The notes under the pieces are model-generated. The model worked only from the letters and a program-made list of their open reading frames with translations, ran no database searches and was not told the DNA's origin. This document shows, piece by piece, positions 58,930 to 64,000 of a stretch of 64,000 nucleotides of DNA. Source of the stretch: Thioclava marina. Its GTDB lineage: Bacteria > Pseudomonadota > Alphaproteobacteria > Rhodobacterales > Rhodobacteraceae. The stretch spans positions 1,116,001 through 1,180,000 of the forward strand of contig NZ_MPZS01000001.1 of NCBI RefSeq assembly GCF_002020135.1, written 5' to 3'. The translations under genes were made by a program, and so were the position numbers. Numbering within the stretch: position 1 is the stretch's first letter; every line of letters starts with the position of its first letter.

Positions 58930-59397
58930 TCACCCCTTCAGGGCAAGCCGGACTTCGGTGATAAGATCTTCCGGTTTCGTGTCGGACGGGTCGTTGAGAT
59001 AGGCCTCGAAGGCAGGCAAATCGCGGTGCCGCTCGCCAGAGGCCGGGAACCACTCTTCCGACAGCCACCGATAGGCCTCGGGCAATTGCGCGTAGGGCCC
59101 CTTCACCGTCATCACCGCGTATTTCCCCGCCGGATAACGGATCTCCTCGAGAGGCGGCACCATCGCGAAACCCTCGCTCACGATGAAACAGGCATGCGAG
59201 CGCAGCTTCTCGGGCGCGACCTCGCGTGGATTGTCATGGCCGATCATCGCCGCGCCCTCGACCTCCACCCAGGAGGGCTCCGGGATCAGCCCGGCCAACT
59301 CCTGAAAGATCGGGCCGATCGTCGGATAGGGTCCGCAATGTGGCAATCCGGCCAGACGCACCGCCGGCAGATGTTTCAGTTCGATATCAAAAGCCAT
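58930..59397 (-). CDS. GyrI-like small-molecule-binding domain protein
   Basis: 155 residues, stand-alone GyrI-like/BacR effector fold: FDIELKHLPAVRLAGLPHCGPYPTIGPIFQEL at the N-terminus, GHDNPREVAPEKLRSHACFIV in the middle, YPAGKYAVMTVKGPYAQLPEAYRWLSEEWFP and FEAYLNDPSDTKPEDLITEV at the end. The pattern HCGPYP and the Tyr-Leu-Asn-Asp-Pro ending are characteristic. No DNA-binding domain. Could bind drugs or act on gyrase inhibitors; function unproven. Confidence 0.85.
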   Translation of the reverse strand: MAFDIELKHLPAVRLAGLPHCGPYPTIGPIFQELAGLIPEPSWVEVEGAAMIGHDNPREVAPEKLRSHACFIVSEGFAMVPPLEEIRYPAGKYAVMTVKGPYAQLPEAYRWLSEEWFPASGERHRDLPAFEAYLNDPSDTKPEDLITEVRLALKG

Positions 59398-59490
59398 CTT
59401 CGCCCCCTCATGTCAGCGCGCGCGTATCCTCAGGCACAAAGCATATCACCCCCGGCGACCTTCGCATATGCGGCATGACCCCGCCCCCCG

Positions 59491-59526
59491 GCCCGAGCCC
59501 CGGACCAAGCCCCGGACCGAGCCCCG
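59491..59526. repeat. Short tandem repeat before accA
   Basis: About three copies of a 12-bp unit (GCCCCGGACCAA / GCCCCGGACCGA / GCCCCG), lying 58-93 bp upstream of the accA start. Probably a slippage product; effect on expression unknown. Confidence 0.7.
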
Positions 59527-59583
59527 TTGCATTTCCCCCCCGACCACGACATACAGGCCCGAGTTTCGGATGCGGAGTGATCC

Positions 59584-60543
59584 ATGACCTATCTTGAATT
59601 CGAAAAGCCCCTGGCGGAAATCGAAGGCAAGGCCGAAGAGCTGCGCGCGCTCGCCCGGCAGAACGAGGAGATGGATGTCGAGAAAGAGGCTGCGGCCCTC
59701 GACAAAAAGGCCGAGGGCATGTTGCGCGACCTCTACAAGGACCTCTCGCCCTGGCGCAAATGCCAGGTCGCGCGCCACCCCGACCGTCCGCATTGCAAGG
59801 ATTACATCGACCAGCTCTTCACCGAGTTCACGCCGCTCGCGGGCGATCGCAACTTCGCCGACGACCACGCGGTGATGGGCGGCCTCGCACGTCTGGGCGA
59901 CAAGCCGGTGATGGTGATCGGCCATGAGAAGGGCCACGACACCGCCTCGCGCATCGAGCGCAATTTCGGCATGGCCCGTCCCGAGGGCTACCGCAAGGCG
60001 ATCCGCCTGATGGACATGGCCGCTCGCTTCGGCCTGCCGGTCGTGGCGCTGATCGACACCCCCGGCGCCTATCCCGGCAAAGGCGCGGAAGAGCGCGGCC
60101 AGTCCGAGGCCATCGCCCGCTCGACCGAGAAATGCCTGCAGATCGGCGTGCCGCTCGTGTCGGTGATCATCGGCGAGGGTGGCTCCGGCGGCGCCGTGGC
60201 CTTCGCCACCGGTGACCGGGTCGCGATGCTCGAACATTCCGTCTATTCGGTGATCTCGCCTGAAGGCTGCGCCTCGATCCTGTGGAAGGATGCCGAGAAG
60301 ATGCGCGAAGCCGCCGAGGCGCTGCGCCTGACCGCGCAGGACCTCAAGAAGCTCGGCGTGATCGACCGCATCATCAAGGAACCGATGGGCGGCGCGCAGC
60401 GCGACAAACAGGCCGCGATCGCCTCGGTGGGCTCGGAAATCTCGCTGATGCTGGCCGAGCTCGAAGGCAAGAAGCCCGCCGAACTGATCAAGGCGCGGCG
60501 CAAGAAATTCCTCGACATGGGGTCGAAGGGCCTCTCGGCCTGA
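59584..60543 (+). CDS. accA: Acetyl-CoA carboxylase carboxyltransferase subunit alpha
   Basis: Transfers CO2 from biotin carboxyl carrier to acetyl-CoA with AccD; first step of fatty acid synthesis. 319 residues: [40 protein letters not shown]-like segment ([19 protein letters not shown]), [20 protein letters not shown] and [16 protein letters not shown]. Normal length and motifs. Confidence 0.97.
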   Translation: MTYLEFEKPLAEIEGKAEELRALARQNEEMDVEKEAAALDKKAEGMLRDLYKDLSPWRKCQVARHPDRPHCKDYIDQLFTEFTPLAGDRNFADDHAVMGGLARLGDKPVMVIGHEKGHDTASRIERNFGMARPEGYRKAIRLMDMAARFGLPVVALIDTPGAYPGKGAEERGQSEAIARSTEKCLQIGVPLVSVIIGEGGSGGAVAFATGDRVAMLEHSVYSVISPEGCASILWKDAEKMREAAEALRLTAQDLKKLGVIDRIIKEPMGGAQRDKQAAIASVGSEISLMLAELEGKKPAELIKARRKKFLDMGSKGLSA

Positions 60544-61149
60544 TCACCACATCGTCCTGGCGGCGCGCCCCGGCCAGTCCCGGTCATAGCCCGCGCCGTC
60601 GAAATCGCCTTCGCTGATCTCGCGCAGCATGTCGCCCACCGTGGGCAACCCTCCCGAGAGATCCCCCTCACGCCAGAGCCCCGCGCGCATCACCGCGCGG
60701 GCGCATTGCGAATAGACCTCCGCAATCGCGATCTCGACCACCGTGCGCGGCTGCTTCCCCTGCCGTTCGAAACGCGCCACCATCTCGGGATCGGCGGTGA
60801 TCCGCGCCCGCCCGTTCACCCGGATCACCGTGTTCGACCCGGCAATCATGAACATCAGCGAGACCCGCGGATCCCGAAGGATATTGCGCAGGCTGTCGAT
60901 CCGCTCATTGCCGCGCCAGTCGGGCAGCAACAGCGTTCCCTCGTCCTCGACGTGCACCACCGGACCGTCATCGCCGCGCGGGCTGCCATCGGTGCCCTCG
61001 GGCCCGACCGTCGAGAGCACGCAAAACCGCGAGCGTTCGATCCAGGCCCGATAGGCAGGGGTCAGGCGCGGCGTGACCTTGATCGCCGCCGCCTCCCCCG
61101 GCGTGCCGTAAATCGCCTCGAGATCCTCGATCCGGTCGAGATAGCGCAT
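60544..61149 (-). CDS. Pyridoxamine 5'-phosphate oxidase-fold (FMN-binding) protein
   Basis: 201 residues from ATG 61149 (ribosome-binding site AAGGAG, in the repeat, at 6-base spacing; ATG 61155 is immediately adjacent to it). Split-barrel flavin reductase/PPOX fold: RFCVLSTVGPEGTDGSPRGD, LLLPDWRGNERIDSLRNIL, PRVSLMFMIAGSNTVIRVNG. It is of the MSMEG_1061-like group, with unknown substrate. The convergent accA stop is adjacent (60543). Confidence 0.86.
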   Translation of the reverse strand: MRYLDRIEDLEAIYGTPGEAAAIKVTPRLTPAYRAWIERSRFCVLSTVGPEGTDGSPRGDDGPVVHVEDEGTLLLPDWRGNERIDSLRNILRDPRVSLMFMIAGSNTVIRVNGRARITADPEMVARFERQGKQPRTVVEIAIAEVYSQCARAVMRAGLWREGDLSGGLPTVGDMLREISEGDFDGAGYDRDWPGRAARTMW

Positions 61150-61157
61150 CGCCATCT

Positions 61158-61191
61158 CCTTCCTCTTGGCTCAAATATCCCCGCCGGAGGC
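61158..61191 (-). repeat. Dispersed intergenic repeat, copy B (identical to copy A)
   Basis: 34 bp identical to 56492-56525. Lies between plsC and the PPOX gene; its purine-rich end supplies the PPOX gene's Shine-Dalgarno sequence. Confidence 0.85.
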
Positions 61192-61217
61192 TCCCGCCCG
61201 CGTCACCTTGCGGGCCC

Positions 61218-61988
61218 TTAGCCGATCTTGAACCCGGCCTCTGCCATCAGCGCATCCGATTGCGGCTCGACCACCGCCTCGATCGCCTTGAGCATCGCCG
61301 CGGCATTGCCGTCCGGCTCGATCGGCGGCAGGAACTCGGTCACCGCGACCCCGGACAGGATCGGCCAGCCCCGCTTCGACCAGAAGAGACCGGCATTGGT
61401 CGCGACGGGCACCACCGGCAGCCCCGTGGCCTCGGCGATCACGCCCGCCCCCTGCTTGTAGCGGCGGCGCTCTCCGGGCGGCACACGGGTGCCCTCGGGA
61501 TAGATGATGAGCTGACCGAGGCCATGCGTCGCCCGCGCCTCCTCGACCGCTTCGAGCATCACCTTCATCGCCTCAGATCCTTTCGAACGGTCGATCGGGA
61601 TGCAGCCCGCCTTATGCGCGAACCAGCCCATGATCGGCACGCGCAGCAGGACCTTCTTCATCACGAAGGCCCGGCGCGGCAGGTGATTGGCGAGGATCAG
61701 GATGTCGAAGAAGCTCTGATGTTTCGCGGCCACGATGCAGTCGCCCGTGGGCGGGGTGCCGCGCAGCTCGTAGCGCAGCCCCAGATAGATCCGCGCCATG
61801 TCGAGCAGATGCTGCGTCCAGACGCTCGCCGTGCGATGGACCCCCTCGCGCCCGCGCGGCAGCACCTGGAACAGCAGCCCCCAGGCGCCGATCAGCACCG
61901 TCGCCAGCGCGATATGGACATAGTAGAGCGCCGTCATCACATAGGTCACCGGCGTTGCCTTCCCGGGAAGGCGCGATTTGTCGGCCAT
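61218..61988 (-). CDS. plsC: 1-Acyl-sn-glycerol-3-phosphate acyltransferase
   Basis: Second acylation step of phospholipid synthesis, at the inner membrane. 256 residues with N-terminal membrane segment, acyltransferase motif I KHQSFFDILIL (HX4D with H and D), motif II region GWFAHKAGCIPIDRSKG and motif III IIYPEGTRVPPGE. Its start overlaps the ftsX stop by 1 bp (61988), so ftsE-ftsX-plsC form one coupled unit. Confidence 0.92.
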   Translation of the reverse strand: MADKSRLPGKATPVTYVMTALYYVHIALATVLIGAWGLLFQVLPRGREGVHRTASVWTQHLLDMARIYLGLRYELRGTPPTGDCIVAAKHQSFFDILILANHLPRRAFVMKKVLLRVPIMGWFAHKAGCIPIDRSKGSEAMKVMLEAVEEARATHGLGQLIIYPEGTRVPPGERRRYKQGAGVIAEATGLPVVPVATNAGLFWSKRGWPILSGVAVTEFLPPIEPDGNAAAMLKAIEAVVEPQSDALMAEAGFKIG

Positions 61989-62884
61989 CAGCGAATTCTC
62001 CTCAGCATCCGCAGCGCGGCGAAACGCGTTGCGGCAAAAGCCACGATCGCGGCGATCGGCGGAATGATCAATGGCCAGAGCCAGCTGAGCCCCGAAAAGC
62101 CCAAGCCTGTCAGGAAGCCGCCCGCCGCCTCCGCCGAAGGCAGAAGCGCAATCGCCACCATCCCCAGCACCGTGCCCGCCACCGCGCCAATGAGCCCGCG
62201 CGTCGTAAAACGGCGCACGAAGGCGCGCGCGATGAAGGCGTCTTTCGCGCCCACGAGCCGCAGCGTCGCGATCACCTGCCCGTTCGCCGCGAGTGCCGCC
62301 TGCGCGGCCAGCGTGATCATCCCCGCCATCGCCCCGAAGATCAGCAGAAGCGACATCAGGCCAAGCATCCTGAGCCGCTCGGCCGCGGCCACCAGCGGGC
62401 GGCGCCAGCGCGTGTGGTCGTCGAAGATCGCACCGGGCGCCTCGGCTTGGAGCCGCAGCCGCAGCCCCTCGGCATCGACGCCTTCAGCGGTTTCGGTCAC
62501 CGCGATCAGCTTGGGCAGCGGCAGCGCATCGACCGGCAGGTCGGGGCCGAACCAGGGCTTTAGAAGCCCCTTCATTTCCGCGTCGTCCAGCACCCGTGAA
62601 CTCTCTATCCCCGGGGTCGTCTTGAGCACCTCCTGCACGGCGGCGACCTGCGCCTCCATCTGCTCGGGCGGGGCCGAGATCCGGATCGTGGCCGAGCGCG
62701 CAAGGCTGTCGGCCCAGCGATCGGCCAACCGCCCCGTCGCAAGCGATAACGCCAGTGCAAAGACCGCAAGGAAAGCCATCGCCGCCGCCGTGACCAGCGT
62801 CAGACGCGCGGTAAAGCCGGTCGGCGGCACGACCCGGTCGGGCCCGGTCGTCTCGGCACTCAGGATCGCGAAGGTCGCGCGCAT
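61988..62884 (-). CDS. ftsX: Cell division protein FtsX-like ABC permease
   Basis: Membrane partner of FtsE, coupling ATP hydrolysis to activation of peptidoglycan hydrolases at the septum. 298 residues from ATG 62884; four helices, one near residues 28-50 and three in the C-terminal half (MLGLMSLLLIFGAMAGMITL, GLIGAVAGTVLGMVAIALLP, LWPLIIPPIAAIVAFAAT), with a large periplasmic domain (~55-165) between. The ATG overlaps the ftsE stop (TGATG). Confidence 0.9.
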   Translation of the reverse strand: MRATFAILSAETTGPDRVVPPTGFTARLTLVTAAAMAFLAVFALALSLATGRLADRWADSLARSATIRISAPPEQMEAQVAAVQEVLKTTPGIESSRVLDDAEMKGLLKPWFGPDLPVDALPLPKLIAVTETAEGVDAEGLRLRLQAEAPGAIFDDHTRWRRPLVAAAERLRMLGLMSLLLIFGAMAGMITLAAQAALAANGQVIATLRLVGAKDAFIARAFVRRFTTRGLIGAVAGTVLGMVAIALLPSAEAAGGFLTGLGFSGLSWLWPLIIPPIAAIVAFAATRFAALRMLRRIR

Positions 62885-63555
62885 CACAGATCCGCCCCCG
62901 CCGCTTGCAGATGGCGGTTCGCGATGCGCAGCACACGCGCGGAGACCTGCGCCTTGGTCTGGCGGATCAGGTTCAGGTCATGGGTCGCGATCACCACCGT
63001 CTTGCCCATCCGGTTCAGCTCCACCAGCAGCGACAGCAGCCGCAACGACATCTCCCAGTCGAGATTGCCCGTCGGCTCGTCGGCGAGAATCACGTCAGGC
63101 GACATGATCACCGCCCGGGCCAGCGCCGCGCGTTGTCGCTCGCCGCCCGAAAGCTGCGGCGGGCGCGCATTCGCCTGATGCTTGAGCCCGACCCAGCTGA
63201 GCAATTCGCGCAGCTGATCCATGTCGGGCGCGCGGTTCGACACCGTCAGTGGTAGCGCCACGTTTTCCTCGACCGACAGGTGATCGAGGAACTGGCAATC
63301 CTGATGAACGACCCCGATACGCTGACGCAGGCCCGCGATCTCGTCACGGCTCATCGCGCGCACGTCCTTGCCAAAGAGCGACAGATGCCCCGCCGAGGGC
63401 AGCAATTCCGCATAGCACAGCTTGAGAAAAGTCGTCTTGCCTGCGCCCGAAGGGCCAGTCAGAAAATGGAACGACCCGGGTGCGAGATGCAGGTTCATGT
63501 CGCTCAAGAGCTCTGCCCCGCTATAACTCATAGCCACATTTTGCAGCTCGATCAC
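62884..63555 (-). CDS. ftsE: Cell division ATP-binding protein FtsE
   Basis: ABC ATPase, 223 residues from GTG 63555 (then IELQNVAMSYSGAELLSDM), preceded by AAAGGGGCTGGCA. Walker A GPSGAGKTTFLKL, Q-loop HQDCQFLDHLS, signature QLSGGERQRAALARA, Walker B VILADEPTGNLDWEMS. The frame extends to 63663 but without homology. Overlaps ftsX by one base. Confidence 0.94.
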   Translation of the reverse strand: MIELQNVAMSYSGAELLSDMNLHLAPGSFHFLTGPSGAGKTTFLKLCYAELLPSAGHLSLFGKDVRAMSRDEIAGLRQRIGVVHQDCQFLDHLSVEENVALPLTVSNRAPDMDQLRELLSWVGLKHQANARPPQLSGGERQRAALARAVIMSPDVILADEPTGNLDWEMSLRLLSLLVELNRMGKTVVIATHDLNLIRQTKAQVSARVLRIANRHLQAAGADL

Positions 63556-63692
63556 TGCCAGCCCCTTTATTTGGTGCGTTTCAAGCGAGTTTTCCGCCCG
63601 TTTTTCTTGGACATTCGCCCAGCGCTTGCTACAACATAAGACAACTGTTGGCCAGAACAGCAAACGACCAACAAGGGCAGGGGTGGGACAGA

Positions 63693-64000
<308 letters not shown>

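Noticed and set aside
59482-59526. CRISPR-like array
   Set aside because: Units of 12 bp without unique spacers and no cas genes; a simple tandem repeat.
61260-63107. Plus-strand ORF of 615 codons antisense to plsC, ftsX and ftsE
   Set aside because: Ser/Arg/Pro-rich shadow of three well-supported genes.

Overview
The window is GC-rich, gene-dense chromosomal DNA of an alphaproteobacterium, almost certainly a member of the Rhodobacteraceae (Rhodobacterales); I cannot fix the genus. Pointers are an fdsGBA-fdhD-fdsD NAD-linked formate dehydrogenase operon, an F0 ATP synthase operon (atpI-B-E-F'-F) separated from the F1 genes, a malyl-CoA lyase of the ethylmalonyl-CoA pathway, a TrcR/DUF1013 protein, a COQ9 protein beside rpsU, and a GT14 glycosyltransferase with a DUF5928-like tail. 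No rRNA, tRNA, insertion sequence, prophage or CRISPR array is visible. Genes are closely packed and many overlap by 4 bp (ATGA).

Layout. 1-8.4 kb: 3' part of purD, xseA, then the five-gene formate dehydrogenase operon on the minus strand, every junction an ATGA overlap. 8.5-15.9 kb (plus): S49 peptidase, small zinc-ribbon membrane protein, Na+/Ca2+ exchanger, SDR/pteridine-reductase-like protein, uvrC, lysine 2,3-aminomutase-like radical SAM enzyme, pgsA, moaD, moaE. 15.9-18.5 kb: a divergent sulfotransferase/GT14 glycosyltransferase pair, the best candidate here for a cell-surface glycan function. 18.5-23.4 kb: HIT protein, adenosine kinase, endonuclease III, a Hint-domain protein lacking its usual nucleophile, an Ada-like DNA methyltransferase and an OmpA lipoprotein. 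23.4-27.0 kb: a GntR/FCD regulator with a likely operator, then the F0 operon. 27-32.5 kb: an ArsR regulator with a perfect palindrome, a xylose-dehydrogenase-like SDR, TrcR, RNase T2, a SpoIIAA-like protein, quinone oxidoreductase, COQ9 and rpsU. 32.7-40.8 kb: TrkH, Lrp/alanine dehydrogenase, mscL, GST, an unknown protein, suhB, and a divergent metR-like/metF pair.

40.9-43.5 kb is the most accessory-looking part: an AT-richer islet with one unknown membrane protein of unclear start, then a PaaI-like thioesterase whose 3' end overlaps, antisense, a DUF2235 hydrolase gene preceded by two copies of ATAAG-N5-CTTAT. 43.5-52.6 kb: ornithine/lysine decarboxylase with a divergent Lrp regulator, ftsY, lysoplasmalogenase, an AlkB-type hydroxylase, rplT-rpmI, pyk and an N-formylglutamate amidohydrolase. 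52.7-54.6 kb: an RTX-repeat protein with an N-terminal membrane segment and an unknown membrane-anchored protein. 54.6-57.6 kb: an operon resembling dgcN-dgcA plus a D-amino-acid aminotransferase, i.e. D-amino-acid (D-glutamate) catabolism. 57.8-64 kb: mcl1, GyrI-like protein, accA, a PPOX-fold protein, plsC, ftsX, ftsE and the start of a zinc-ribbon protein.

A short dispersed intergenic repeat occurs at least five times. In two cases (dgcA, PPOX gene) a 34-bp identical copy carries the apparent ribosome-binding site of the next gene. I see no single unmistakable new multi-gene system; the sulfotransferase/GT14 pair, the 40.9-43.5 kb region and the repeat that supplies ribosome-binding sites are the leads I would follow.
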